From Polyangiaceae bacterium (GTDB lineage Bacteria > Myxococcota_A > Polyangia > Polyangiales > Polyangiaceae), in the NCBI GenBank assembly GCA_015075635.1, contig JABTUA010000001.1:1054001-1118000 (forward strand): a DNA stretch of 64,000 bases. The letters run 5' to 3'. The notes beneath the pieces are model-generated. The model worked only from the letters and a program-made list of their open reading frames with translations, did no database searches and was not told the DNA's origin. This document shows positions 54,635-64,000 of this stretch, in pieces. Made by a program: the position numbers and the translations under genes. The number at the start of each line of letters is the position of its first letter. Position 1 is the first letter of the stretch.

Positions 54635-56179
54635 GGCTCCTGCCGAGCTACCTCTCGGACGAGTGGGCGCTGGGCAGCGGCAAGCCCGCGGAGCTGGTGA
54701 ACCCCGCCACCGAGGAGGTGCTGGCGGGGGCTTCGAGCGCGGGCGCTGACCTCGAGAAGGCGCTCGCTCACGCGCGGGACGTGGGCGGCCCGGCGCTCCG
54801 CGCGCTCTCGTTCCGGGAGCGCGGCGAGCTGCTCGAGAAGATGAGCAAGGCCATCTTCGCCGAGCGCGACGCGCTGATCGATCTGGCCATCGCCAACGGT
54901 GGCAACACGCGATCCGACGCCAAGTTCGACATCGACGGCGCCACGGCCACGCTGATGGCGTACGCGGAGCTCGGCAAGAAGCTCGGCGACAGGCAGCTCT
55001 TGGTGGACGGCGAGCCGACGGACATTTCGGGCTCGCGCCTTCAGGGCTACCACGTGCTCTCGCCGCGGCATGGCGTTGCGGTGCACATCGGCGCGTTCAA
55101 CTTCCCGGCCTGGGGCTGGGCGGAGAAGGCGGCGTGCGCCCTGCTCGCCGGCATGCCGGTCTTGACCAAGCCGGCGACGGCGACGGCGCTGCTCGCCCAC
55201 CGCACCGCGGAGATCTGCGTGGGCGCTGGTTTTCTGCCGCGCGGAGCCTTCAGCTTCTTGTGCGGCTCCGCCGGCGATCTGCTGGAGCACCTGACCTGGA
55301 AGGACGTGGTCGCCTTCACCGGCGGCAGCGGGACGGGGCTCACCATCCGCAAGACCGAGCGCCTGCTCGCCCAAGGTCTGCGCGTGAACGTCGAGGCGGA
55401 CAGTCTCAACTCCGCGCTGCTCCTGCCGGAGGCCGAGGACGCCACGATCCAGGCGTTCGTGCGCGACGTGGCCCGGGACATGACGCAGAAGACCGGGCAG
55501 AAGTGCACGGCCATCCGTCGGGTCGTCGTCCCGGAGAGCTGCCTCGAACGCGTGCGCGAGGCGCTCTCCGAGCAGCTCGCGACGATCAAGATCGGTAATC
55601 CGGCGCTGGACGAGGTGCGCATGGGACCGGTGGCGACGGCGAGCCAGAAGCGTGACGTGCTGGCTGGCATCGAGCGGCTGCGCGCCGAGACCAAGCTCGC
55701 ATTCGGCGATCCCGCTCGGCTCTCGCCCATCGGCGTGCCCGCGGGCAAGGGCTTCTTCGTGCCGCTCTTGCTGCTCGAGGCCGCGGACGCGCTCGCCGCC
55801 AGCTCGGTTCACGAGCACGAGGTGTTCGGGCCGGTGGCCACGCTGCTGCCCTATGACGGCAGCGTCGCGAGCGCGCTCCAGATCGTGCGTGCGGGGCAGG
55901 GTGGGCTCGTCGCGTCCGTCTACGGCGACGATCGAAAGGCGCTGAGCGAGGTCGTACAGGGCATCGCCCGTGGCACGGCCGGCTCGTGGTGGTGGACGCG
56001 AAGGTCGCCGACAAGAGTATCGCGCCTGGTACCGTGCTGCCGCAGCTCGTCCACGGCGGGCCTGGCCGCGCCGGGGAGGTGAGGAGCTGGGCGGGCTCAG
56101 GGGAATGGCGCTCTATCAGCAGCGCACGGCGGTTCAGGGCAACGGGCCGCTGGTCGCGAAGTTCGTCGGCGCGGGCTGA
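54631..56179 (+). CDS. Aldehyde dehydrogenase, 3,4-dehydroadipyl-CoA semialdehyde dehydrogenase (BoxD/PaaZ) type (two frameshifts)
   Basis: The sequence fits the PaaZ/BoxD subgroup: [49 protein letters not shown] (catalytic Glu) and [14 protein letters not shown] (catalytic Cys), with ALPYD-like LLPYDGSVA. Length of about 515 residues agrees. Breaks near 55977 and 56085 are each repaired by one base, restoring [20 protein letters not shown] and a C-terminus [19 protein letters not shown]. It oxidises an acyl-CoA semialdehyde, perhaps in aerobic aromatic breakdown, with the beta-oxidation genes at 61.4-63.1 kb. Confidence 0.75.
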
Positions 56180-56213
56180 CGCGGAGCGCTTCCGAGCTAA
56201 GCTCTCGTCAGCC

Positions 56214-57481
56214 ATGCTTGCCCGCCGGCTCGACTCTCGCTGTCTTGGCACGAGCAGATCGCGAACTGCCGCTGCGACCAGGACCCACGAGAATACCGGC
56301 GAACGCGCGGGCGGCGGCGGGGCCGGGCGCGAAGGAATCTGCTCGCTCTCTTCACGCTGCTCGGCGCTGCGATCTTCGCTTGCGAAGGCGACCACGACGC
56401 GCTGAAGAAGCAGAACCCTCCCGCCACGGGCGGCGCCGCCGGCAGTGCAGCGGACGCGGCTCCCGACGTCGAGCTCGACGTCGGGCCGGACGTGTTCGTC
56501 GAGCCAACCGGGCCGAGCAAGCTCACGCTGCTCCACGGGGTCGTGGACGCGACGCGCATCGCCTACTGTTTTGCCAGGGTCGTGGATGGGCTGCCCGAGC
56601 CGGTGCTGGGCAGCCCGTTGCCCGCGGCCGGTCTGAGCTGGGGAGCCGCCCTCGCCGTCAGTGAGCTCCCGGGCTCGACTGGGCGAAGGACGACGTCTTG
56701 CCCATAGTCGTGGCCGGAGACTTCTCGCTGCTCGGGGCAAGAGCTGCGCCGACGCCATCGCCTTGGCCGAGAGCTTCGCGCAGCCGGACGCCGACGCGGC
56801 CGTGGATGACGCAGACGCTTCACCGTACGACGCCGGCGACGCGCCGAGCGACGCGCCGAGCGACGCGCCGGCCGCGCTGCCGCCGCCGCCGAAGCTCCGC
56901 GCCGCGGAGCTGCCGGTGCTACCCGCCGGCACGCTGTCGATGGGGTGGAGCCTGCTCTTCGCCGCGACCGGCTGCATCGGCGGGCCGGCGTTCAGCGATC
57001 CGCTGGAGACCTACGTGTGCGGCGCCGCCTATACGCCCTCGACGCCGACCCTGACGCCGGTGTTGGTGCCGCTCTCGCGTGTCACCAAGCCGGGGGCGAT
57101 GGGGCTCATGGTGGTCAACGCGGCGCTCGCGGCCGATCCCATCTCGGTCACCTCCGCGCACCCCAAGGGCAGCTCGATCCCCGGCATCTCGGTCGCTTAC
57201 AACGTGGTCTTCGGCTCCGTCGCGCCGCGACCGCCGCTGCTCGGCTACTCCGCCACGGGCTTCGGGGCCCCGATCTCGGCGTCACTCCTGGAGGTGACGA
57301 GCCAGAACGCCTCGAGCCCCTTCTACACGCAGACCTGGAAGGACGCGCTCGCGTTCGGGGAGCTCTCGGACGTGTTGGACGAGGCGACCTACGCCTTGGT
57401 CCTGGTCGGCCCGCGCCCGAACAACCCCGCCGCGAAGTGGTGGAACGGCCCGCAGGTGACCGCGCTTCCGGCCGCCCCTGA
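56214..57481 (+). CDS. Hypothetical lipoprotein (about four frameshifts)
   Basis: An arginine-rich start leads into a hydrophobic segment [15 protein letters not shown], a lipobox-type signal. Then come an Asp/Ala-rich spacer and two beta-rich parts: [24 protein letters not shown] and, after a [11 protein letters not shown] spacer, [31 protein letters not shown] with [13 protein letters not shown]. Frames change near 56245, 56667, 56735 and 57477. The DNA of the spacer contains a 12-bp unit repeated about three times (near 56838-56875). The family is unknown. Confidence 0.45.
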
Positions 57482-57513
57482 GTGCCCCGGTCTGGTAGAA
57501 TCGAACGAGCTTC

Positions 57514-57935
57514 ATGCGACTCGCCTCGCGCGCCATCGACTCCTGGGAGCTGCGGTCCGAGAGGAGTTTCACCGCCTGTATCCGGACACCTTCTGGATCC
57601 CCGAGCGGGAGGTGCGTGCGAACCTCGAGCGCGGGCAAGCCGTGCGCCTGTTCTTCGACATCGAAGCCGTGGACGAGCAGGGCGAGGTCGTGGTGACGGG
57701 AGAGCGGATGTGGGTCATCGTCGCCGAGAAGATTGGTGACACTTACCTCGGGATCCTCGACAACGAGCCGGTGTCCATCGCCCCGGACGGCGACCAGTAC
57801 CTCTGCTACGGAGCCGAAGTTCCGTTCCGCGCCGAGCACGTCATCGACGTGATCGAGGCGCCGGCGGACTACGTGGAGTGGCAGCTGGGGCAAGAGCCGG
57901 AGAAGAGCTGGCCCAGGGATCCAACCCTGCACTAG
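57514..57935 (+). CDS. DUF2314-like protein (one frameshift)
   Basis: The gene starts MRLASRAIDSWELRSE and after a break near 57560 continues EEFHRLYPDTFWIPEREVRANLERGQAVRLFFDIEA. Blocks ERMWVIVAEKIGDTYLGILDNEP and AEVPFRAEHVIDVIEAPADYVEW follow. This order resembles the DUF2314 family of small alpha/beta proteins, by eye. No signal peptide is seen. Convergent with the TPR-type membrane gene; the two stop regions nearly meet. Confidence 0.55.
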
Positions 57936-58786
57936 TGATGCAACATCAGCTCCGCGAGTTTCGACTTGACCTCGTTGATGCGCGGGCTGGTGGGGAACCG
58001 GCGCACGAACGACCGGAGCGTGTTCTTGGCGTCGTTCCAGGCCTGGATGTCGATCTGGCAGTTGGCGAGCAAGAGCGTCGCTTCATCCATGACCTCCTTG
58101 TCCACGGAGACCTCGGAGATCTGCAGCAAGATGGGGATGGCCTCGCGTTGGCGCGACAGCGAGCGCAGCGCGTGCGCCAGCTGGAGCTTCGCCTGGGGGC
58201 TGTGGGCGGCGTCGGGCTTGTGCTGAAGTGACTCCTTCAGCGCCTGAGTCGCCTCGTGCCAGCGCCCGGTTCGCACGTGGTCCAGGCCGGTCTGATAGGC
58301 GATCAGCGAGAGCTCGTTGCGCGCGCGCTCGACCGCGGCCTCGAACACGGCGCGCTCGGTCGAGGTGAGCGGCAGCTTCGCCACTTCGTCGAACCGCTCG
58401 ACGATTTCGCGGCGCTTGTTGTTGACCACCAGGTCGTAGAACTCGCTGGCCGCGCGGCCGCCCTTCTGCCCCGACTCCTCGCGGGCCTGCACCGCCTTCA
58501 GCTCCTTCTCGAGCTGTTCGATGCGCTCGCGCGAGCCCTTGGTCTCGGCGCGCACAGCGTCGAGGCGGGCATCCCAAGCGAGCTTCAGCCCGATGAACAG
58601 CACGATGATCGTGACCACGTAGGCCGTCGAGCTGTTGACCCAGATGCGGCGCTCGAGCCCCTGCTGGCGCTTGGCGATGCTCTTCAGATCCGCCGCCAGG
58701 GCGTTCACGAGGTTGTTCGTCTTGATGGTGAGCGAGCGGCTCTCCACGATCTCTCGCTTGATCTCCTCGAGCTCGTACTCGTCCAT
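57932..58786 (-). CDS. Membrane-anchored coiled-coil/TPR-like protein
   Basis: 284 residues from the ATG at 58786, which starts MDEYELEEIKREIVESRSL, a helical charged segment; the longer frame is not signal-like. One transmembrane helix (STAYVVTIIVLFIGLKLAW), a coiled coil (RIEQLEKELKAVQAREES) and then TPR-like helices (LDHVRTGRWHEATQALKESL, LAHALRSLSRQREAIPILL, LLANCQIDIQAWNDAKNTLRSF) follow. The layout is that of a membrane scaffold. It is uninterrupted. I do not recognise a named family. Confidence 0.65.
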   Translation of the reverse strand: MDEYELEEIKREIVESRSLTIKTNNLVNALAADLKSIAKRQQGLERRIWVNSSTAYVVTIIVLFIGLKLAWDARLDAVRAETKGSRERIEQLEKELKAVQAREESGQKGGRAASEFYDLVVNNKRREIVERFDEVAKLPLTSTERAVFEAAVERARNELSLIAYQTGLDHVRTGRWHEATQALKESLQHKPDAAHSPQAKLQLAHALRSLSRQREAIPILLQISEVSVDKEVMDEATLLLANCQIDIQAWNDAKNTLRSFVRRFPTSPRINEVKSKLAELMLHH

Positions 58787-59018
58787 CCCGACCGGGACGG
58801 AAGTATCGCCTAAACAGGGCCCGGGCAAGCTCGGCCCGGCCCATCGAGCGGTTGCCCGCGCCCGACCGGCGCGGCGCCGCACGTGCCTCAAGCGGCGTAC
58901 CCAGCGGAAAACACCTCGATTCGCGCGGTCGGCGCCGTTCCGCCTTGAATGGCGGGCCAGGTCCCGCTAGAGCCGTGCCCCCGCGCAGCCCGAGACCGGC
59001 GCGCGCGACCGGAGCAGC

Positions 59019-59590
59019 ATGGACACCAGCGACATCCGCAAAGGCCTGAAGTTGATGATGGACGGTCAGCCGTACATCGTCGTCGATTTCCAGTTCGTGA
59101 AGCCGGGCAAGGGGCAGGCGTTCACCCGGACGAAGATGAAGAACATGCTCACCGGCGGCACGATCGAGAAGAACATCCGCTCCAGCGAGAAGCTCGAGGC
59201 GGCGGACGTCGAGGATCGTACGGTGCAGTTCATCTACCCCGACGGGGACATGTACTACTTCATGAACCCGAACAGCGGCGAGCAGATCGCCGTCCACAAG
59301 GACGCGGTCGGCGACGCCGCGAACTCTTGATCGACGGCGTCGAAGTCCAGGTCACCATCTACAAGGGCAACCCGGTCAGCGTGGCGCTGCCGCCGCACAT
59401 CGTGGTGCAGGTCACCGAGACGGAGCCCGGCGCCAAGGGCGACACCGCCACCAACGTGACCAAGCCCGCCAAGATCTCCACTGGCGCCACCATCCCGGTG
59501 CCGCTGTTCATCACCGAAGGCGAGTGGATCAAGGTGGACACGCGGAACGCCAGCTATCTGGAGCGCTCCAAGGCCCCGTCCAAGGGCTGA
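59019..59590 (+). CDS. efp: Elongation factor P (one frameshift)
   Basis: The protein starts MDTSDIRKGLKLMMDGQPYIVVDFQFVKPGKGQAF, with the Lys of PGKGQ that corresponds to the modified Lys34 of E. coli EF-P. It continues FTRTKMKNMLTGGTIEKNIRSSEKLEAADVED. The frame breaks near 59324; restoring one base gives NLLIDGVEVQVTIYKGNPVSVALPPHIVVQV and TKPAKISTGATIPVPLFITEGEWIKVDTR, the second and third domains. EF-P rescues ribosomes stalled at proline runs, useful in this proline-rich proteome. Essential-type gene, so the break is probably a sequence error. Confidence 0.93.
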
Positions 59591-59603
59591 AGTCGCCGCC
59601 GCG

Positions 59604-61426
59604 TCAGCGGCGCAAGAGCACCACCTCTGCTCCCGACACGCACGCGACGGCCTTGGCGCCGTCGGCGACGGTGCACTCGGACCAGGCTCCCGCGTCCTTG
59701 ACGCGCCAGAGCTCGGGTTTGTCGCCGCCCTCGACCAGCAGGCCGAGGGACGTCGGGACGACCAGGTGACGTCCGTCCGGCGAGCGCGGCGTGCCGAGCA
59801 GGCGCGGCCGGAGCACCGCCTCCGCGCGGCTGATGCGCGGGCCGAAGCTCTCGCCGGCCACGAGCAGCGAGAGCCTGTCGTCCTTCTCACCGAGCGCGAT
59901 GATGCTGGCCTCGGGTGCCTTGCCGCCCGAGCACGCGCCGGGGCGCGGCGAGAGCAGCGACGATGGCAGCGCCGGCACTGCTGCGCCCCGGCCGGAGGCG
60001 ACGTTCAGGTAGACGTCCGAGCGATCGCACGGGAAGACCACGTTCTCCAGGCGCTGGCCGCCGCGAGTCTCGATGGCGAGGGGCCAAGCGCCGAGGTCGG
60101 CGTCGGGCTCCACGGGCTCGGCAGTCCCGCTCGCCGATGCGTGACAGGCCGCCGCTGGTCTGAACCAGGAGCGCGCCGGAGCTCTCGAATGCCAACGGGC
60201 TGAGGGCGCGGTGCGTTGCCGCGCGGCAGCGGCGAGACCGCCAGCTTGGTCACCTTCGGTTCGACGCTGGTCGTGTCGGCCGAGACGCTCTTGACGAGCT
60301 CGGCTCGCCGCTTGTCCGGCACCCGGCCGAAGTACCAGCCGTCGCGATCGAGCGCAGCGAGCGCGCGCTCGACGTCCTTCTCGGTGAGGGCGGCTTGCAC
60401 CTCGGCGACGAGCAGTCGCTCGACCACGGTACCGAGCGGCTCGCAGCGCAACATGCTGCCGTCGGCTTCGAACAGGCGGGACGCGGCGCCCTCCGCGCAG
60501 AGCGTCCCGAGCAGCCGCCGGAGCTGGGCCACGCCGCGGGGCACGCTCGCGGCGGTCTGCTTGCGCTTCGAGCGCCCCAGCTCCGCTGCGGCGAGGGCGC
60601 CGAGGGAGGCCGCGGGCTCGGTCGCGTCGCGCGACAGACCGGCTGCGCGATCGATCCACACGACCTGGGCGCTCACGCTCTTGTCCTCCTTGTCCGTTGG
60701 ACAGCCCTGGGCCACCAGCGCCGGGTCGGTCCTGCACGGTGGCTTCTGGGTCACGACCAGGCGCACGTCGTCCCGGCCGTCCCCGTCCCGGTCGGTGGAG
60801 TCCACGTCGAGGGCGAAGGGCTCGGTCGAGAACGCGGCGGCGACGCGCAGCGTGAGCACGTGCGGGCGATCGGACAGCGGCGCGACGACCGATACGCTCC
60901 GGGTGGGCGCCGCGCGAGCAACGTCGTCGTGCAGCTCGCCGAGACGTCCAGCGTCACGCTCTTCGGCCCAGTCTGGAGCAGCGCCGCGGTGTGCTTGCAG
61001 GCAGGCCCCGTCGGAACGAAGCCCGGGAGCTCGAGCAGCTTCCGCGGCGCGCCGGCGCTCGGGAAGAGCCAGAGCTCACCCGCCGGCGCCGGCGGCGTCG
61101 CGGCGGCTGGCAGCGTCCAGACCACGCTCTCCCGGGTTCCGTCTCCGTCGAAGTCGGCGGCGATACCGCGCTCGAACACCCGCCCGGCGGGCGCCGCGAG
61201 CTCGCGCCCGTCCAGCGACCAGCGCGTGGCCCGGTCCGGCGCCGGCGAGGCAACGCGCACCACGAACTTCGGGCGCGGGAGTCCCGCGTCCGGCTCGTCC
61301 GGCCCGGCGTCTGCCTCGGCGACCGCGCTCGGCAGGCCGCTCGCCACCCGAAGGGGTATAGGGCTTGTCCTTGCCGCAGCCGTCGCAGCCTGCCGCGAGC
61401 GGGAGGGCGATCAGGGCCCCCAGCAC
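59604..61426 (-). CDS. FG-GAP/VCBS-like lipoprotein (about four frameshifts)
   Basis: From a GTG at 61426 the protein begins MLGALIALPLAAGC, a lipoprotein signal. Calcium-type loops AADFDGDGTRESVVW and DRDGDGRDDVRLVV recur, as in FG-GAP/VCBS propellers. The later part contains CAEGAASRLFEADGSMLRCEPLG, EVQAALTEKDVERALAALDRDGWYFG and a C-terminal ACVSGAEVVLLRR. Frames change near 60123, 60200, 60900 and 61345. An exported beta-propeller with unknown partner is the best description. Confidence 0.5.
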
Positions 61427-61433
61427 CAGAGGG

Positions 61434-62221
61434 CTAGCGCCCGATGAACTTCGCGGCACGTCGCTCCACGAACGCCTGAGTGCCTTCGCGCATGTCCGCG
61501 GTGTCGAAGAGCGAGGCAAACGCCGTGGCCTCGAGCTCGTTGGCCACGCCCAGATCCGCGTCGAACCCTCGCGCCATGACGCGCTTGGAGTAGGCGATGG
61601 CGACCGGCGCCTTGCCGGCGATCTTCGCGGCGACCGCCCGCACCTTGGTCAGGAGCTCCGCGTGTGGGACGACCTCGTTGACCAGACCCAAGGCGAGGGC
61701 GCGATCCGCTGGGACCGGATCGCCGGTGTAGATGAGCTCCCGGGCCCGGGCGAGCCCGACGCGCCGCGCCAGCCGCTGCGTGCCGCCGAAGCCCGGCATC
61801 AGACCCAGGTTCACCTCCGGCTGCCCGAAGCGCGCCTTCTCGGAGGCGTAGATGAAGTCGCAGCACAGCGCCAGCTCGCAGCCGCCGCCGAGGGCGAAGC
61901 CGTTGACGGCCGCGATCACCGGGAACGCCGCCGACTCGATCACCAGGCCCAAGCGGTGCCCGGCGTCGCTGAACGCCTTGGCCTGCGCGGCGTTCATCGC
62001 GCTCATCTCGGCGATGTCCGCGCCCGCGACGAAGGACTTGTCGCCCGCGCCGGTCAAGATCGCGACCCGCGTCGGGGCTCGCTCTCCGAGAGGCTCACGA
62101 AGGCGGCCGTCAGCTCGACCAGGACCTTGCCGTTCAGCGCATTCAGCTTGTCGGGGCGGTTGACGGTGACGACGGCGATGCCGTCCGCATGCTCGACCGT
62201 GATCGTTTCGTAGCTCGCCAT
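61434..62221 (-). CDS. Enoyl-CoA hydratase/isomerase (crotonase) (one frameshift)
   Basis: The repaired start reads MASYETITVEHADGIAVVTVNRPDKLNALNGKV from the ATG at 62221; the frame then breaks near 62082, where one base is missing. The rest is typical: VAILTGAGDKSFVAGADIAEM, FALGGGCELALCCDFIYAS, FGQPEVNLGLMPGFGGTQRL. The catalytic Glu residues in CELAL and GQPEV are present, so hydration of 2-enoyl-CoA is likely. It starts 4 bp after the 3-hydroxyacyl-CoA dehydrogenase gene on the same strand, the usual pair for beta-oxidation-type steps. Confidence 0.9.
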
Positions 62222-62224
62222 GGC

Positions 62225-63121
62225 TCACCTCTCGAAGGCGCGACCGACCTTCTGTCCCTTGTCGTCGTACACGTAGAAGCCGCGGCCGACTTTCCTGCCG
62301 TACCAGCCGGCTGCGACCAGGTTCCTGAGCAGCGTCGCGGGGCGGTACTTGTCGTCGCCGAACTCGCGGTGCAAGACCTCCGCGATGAACAGCAGGGTGT
62401 CGAGGCCGATCAGGTCGGCGAGCTCGAGCGGGCCCATCGGGTGGTTCAGCCCGAGCTTCGCTCCCTGGTCGATGTCCTCGGGAGTGCCCAGACCCTCCTG
62501 CAACGCGAAGCAGGCCTCGTTCAAGAACGGCACGAGCATGCGGTTCACCACGAAGCCGGGCTGGTCTTTGCTGGTGATCACCGTCTTGCCCAGGTTCTCG
62601 CTGAGCTCCTTGATCGCGGCGTAGGTGTCCTCGCTGGTCTGCACGCCGCGCACCAGCTCCACCAGCTTCATCAGCGGGACCGGGTTCATGAAGTGCATGC
62701 CGATCACGCGGTCCGGGCGCCCCGTCTGTCCCGCCAGGCGCGTGATGCTGATGCTCGAGGTGTTCGAGGCCAAGATCGCGTCGGATCGCATCTTGGCGTC
62801 GGCCGCCTTGAACAGCGCGATCTTCACGTCCAGGTTCTCGGTGGCCGCCTCGACCACGACGTCCGCCGTCTCCAGGCCTTCGCCCGTCGCGTGCGGGGTA
62901 ATGCGGCCGAGCAAGGCTTCGACCTCGTCTGGTTTCGCTTTGCCCTTCTCGACCTGCTTGGCGAGGATCTTCGCGATCTTGTCCTTGCCCTTCTTCGCGA
63001 GCTCGACGGAAGCGTCGCTCAGGATCACGCCGTAGCCTTTGGTGGCGGCCACCTGCGCGATGCCCCCGCCCATTTGCCCTGCGCCGATGACGGCGACGGT
63101 CTTGATGTCACTGGACTTCAT
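62225..63121 (-). CDS. 3-hydroxybutyryl-CoA (3-hydroxyacyl-CoA) dehydrogenase
   Basis: 298 residues, intact. Rossmann motif VIGAGQMGGGIAQVAA, VVEAATENLDVKIALF, ASNTSSISIT, the active-site region IGMHFMNPVPLMKLVE and the C-terminal PGFVVNRMLVPFLNEA and LADLIGLDTLL follow in the correct order and with the catalytic His of MHFM. It oxidises 3-hydroxyacyl-CoA with NAD. It is followed by the enoyl-CoA hydratase gene. Involvement in butanoate or aromatic catabolism is possible; neighbours do not settle it. Confidence 0.94.
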   Translation of the reverse strand: MKSSDIKTVAVIGAGQMGGGIAQVAATKGYGVILSDASVELAKKGKDKIAKILAKQVEKGKAKPDEVEALLGRITPHATGEGLETADVVVEAATENLDVKIALFKAADAKMRSDAILASNTSSISITRLAGQTGRPDRVIGMHFMNPVPLMKLVELVRGVQTSEDTYAAIKELSENLGKTVITSKDQPGFVVNRMLVPFLNEACFALQEGLGTPEDIDQGAKLGLNHPMGPLELADLIGLDTLLFIAEVLHREFGDDKYRPATLLRNLVAAGWYGRKVGRGFYVYDDKGQKVGRAFER

Positions 63122-63170
63122 GCTCGCCCCGCTACCGCTTCGTTCCCGGGCATGCAAGCCTTGGCGCACC

Positions 63171-64000
63171 ATGCTCCGCCGTCTCGCCGCCGTCGGGCTC
63201 TTCGCGTTCAGCGTGGGCTGCGCCGCGAGCGACGCGAGCAACCGCCAGCGCGCCCGCATGTTGGTGCACAAAGGCCGCGAAAAGGAGGCCATCGCGCTCT
63301 TGCGCGAGCACATCGCGGGCCACCCGGGCGCGATCGACGAGCGCAAGCTCTTGATCCGCATCATCGCGCTGACCGGCGATCTGGGCGCCGCGGAGCGCGA
63401 GGCGACTGCGCTGGCGGCCGCGCTCGGACCGGGCGACCCCACGCCATGGATCGAAATGGGGTACGCGCTCGAGCTCGCGCACGCTACGAGGACGCGCTCG
63501 CCATGTACGACCGCGCCGCGGAAGTCGCGCCACGCAGCCCGGCGGGGGCCCGGGCCGGGGGGCTGCGCGCGGCGGAGGTGGGGCGAGGCGGAGCTGGCGG
63601 AGCCACGGCTGGCGGAGGCCGTGCGACGCGACCGACGAGACGCCAGGGCCTGGCACGCTCTGGGGCTGGTTCGGCTCAAGCTGAGGGACTTCGCAGGCGC
63701 CAAGGCGGCGTACTCCGGGGGGCTCGCCGCGGCCCCGAGCTCCCTCGACAACCGCTTGGGCCTGGCCACCGTCGCCGTCGCGGAAGGGGATGCGGCGACG
63801 GCGCTCGAGCACTACGACGCGCTCGCCCGGGAGCGCCCCAAGCTCGGGGACCTCCAGCTCGGCCGGGCGTGGGCGTTGCTCGAGCTCCGCCGGCTCGACG
63901 AGGCCGAAGCCGCGCTGGCGCGGGCGGAGAGCCTCGGCGGCAGCCCGGGCGCGATCCGCGCCCAACGGCGCCTCCTGGTCAAGCTCAAAGCAGCCGCGGA
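63171..64000 (+). CDS. TPR lipoprotein, partial (two frameshifts; runs off the right edge)
   Basis: The gene starts at ATG 63171 (MLRRLAAVGLFAFSVGC, lipoprotein signal) and has helical tetratricopeptide units: MLVHKGREKEAIALLREHIAGHPG, LIRIIALTGDLGAAEREATALAAAL, RYEDALAMYDRAAEVAPRSP, WHALGLVRLKLRDFAGAKAAYSGGLAAAPS and ALLELRRLDEAEAALARAESL. Frames change near 63480 and 63580, each by one base. It is still open at the window edge. It reads divergently from the dehydrogenase gene (49 bp). Confidence 0.6.
   Translation, partial: MLRRLAAVGLFAFSVGCAASDASNRQRARMLVHKGREKEAIALLREHIAGHPGAIDERKLLIRIIALTGDLGAAEREATALAAALGPGDPTPWIEMGYALELAHATRTRSPCTTAPRKSRHAARRGPGPGGCARRRWGEAELAEPRLAEAVRRDRRDARAWHALGLVRLKLRDFAGAKAAYSGGLAAAPSSLDNRLGLATVAVAEGDAATALEHYDALARERPKLGDLQLGRAWALLELRRLDEAEAALARAESLGGSPGAIRAQRRLLVKLKAAA

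Noticed and set aside
35296..64000. Reading the frame breaks as programmed frameshifts
   Set aside because: There are too many, in unrelated genes, with no slippery heptamer plus structure in common. Missing bases in short runs is the simpler explanation.

Overview
The window is high-GC DNA in which nearly every base is coding, and long shadow reading frames run antisense to most genes. It looks like chromosome from a myxobacterium of the Polyangiales/Sorangium type. The evidence is two eukaryote-like Ser/Thr kinases with HRDVSPxN loops, many exported lipoproteins (several with Gly/Ser-rich or Cys-rich spacers), a sigma-54 two-component pair, an FHA protein, Kelch, PHP and SUMF1-like lipoproteins, and ordinary housekeeping genes (yebC, coaBC, asnS, efp, thiD). 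No phage, insertion sequence, CRISPR array or rRNA was seen. One tRNA gene is present, and no gene-free gap exceeds about 235 bp.

Layout. 1-8.4 kb: lipoproteins, an extensin-like protein, yebC, an M61-like pseudo-peptidase, FHA, glyoxalase I, a DUF4139 protein and a Cys-rich lipoprotein. 8.4-15 kb: an NtrC-type response regulator and Cys-rich GAF sensor kinase on the minus strand, divergent from a tightly coupled five-gene operon. That operon encodes a small membrane protein, a DUF1232-like protein, an NrfD/DsrP quinol-oxidising membrane subunit, a multihaem cytochrome c and a Tat-exported four-cluster ferredoxin. A good sigma-54 promoter match sits in the gap between them. 15-18.8 kb: a lipoprotein, then MPG-coaBC-CPBP protease-zinc ribbon, overlapping at each junction. 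18.8-25.8 kb: kinase, PEGA-like protein, feoAB with a Fur-like palindrome, second kinase, and a small His/Cys-dyad protein. 25.8-35.3 kb: exported PHP, polysaccharide deacetylase and SUMF1-like lipoproteins, CBS, cyclophilin, Kelch, asnS and a proline/alanine-rich outer-membrane protein. 35.3-64 kb: an amidohydrolase pair, tRNA-Leu, ammonium transporter, CBS protein, third amidohydrolase, DUF47-PiT phosphate operon, PEBP, ferritin-like protein, MtfA, gluzincin peptidase, thiD, hotdog protein, a two-domain FKBP, a BoxD-like aldehyde dehydrogenase, efp, enoyl-CoA hydratase, 3-hydroxyacyl-CoA dehydrogenase and a TPR lipoprotein.

Two things stand out. First, the 8.4-15 kb block reads as a self-contained regulated respiratory module: a Cys-rich sensor, a sigma-54 activator and a quinol-cytochrome-ferredoxin complex with two unusual cofactor motifs (CX3CH haem site; CxxNxxCxxxC cluster site). 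It is my best candidate for an undescribed system. Second, the first 35.9 kb contains no frameshift I can find, while the remaining 28 kb contains roughly 45, in genes that include efp, thiD and the phosphate transporter. Almost all can be explained by loss of one or two bases in short repeats, so this is probably a sequence-quality boundary and not mass pseudogenisation. For those genes I give the span of the reconstructed gene and say where the frame breaks.
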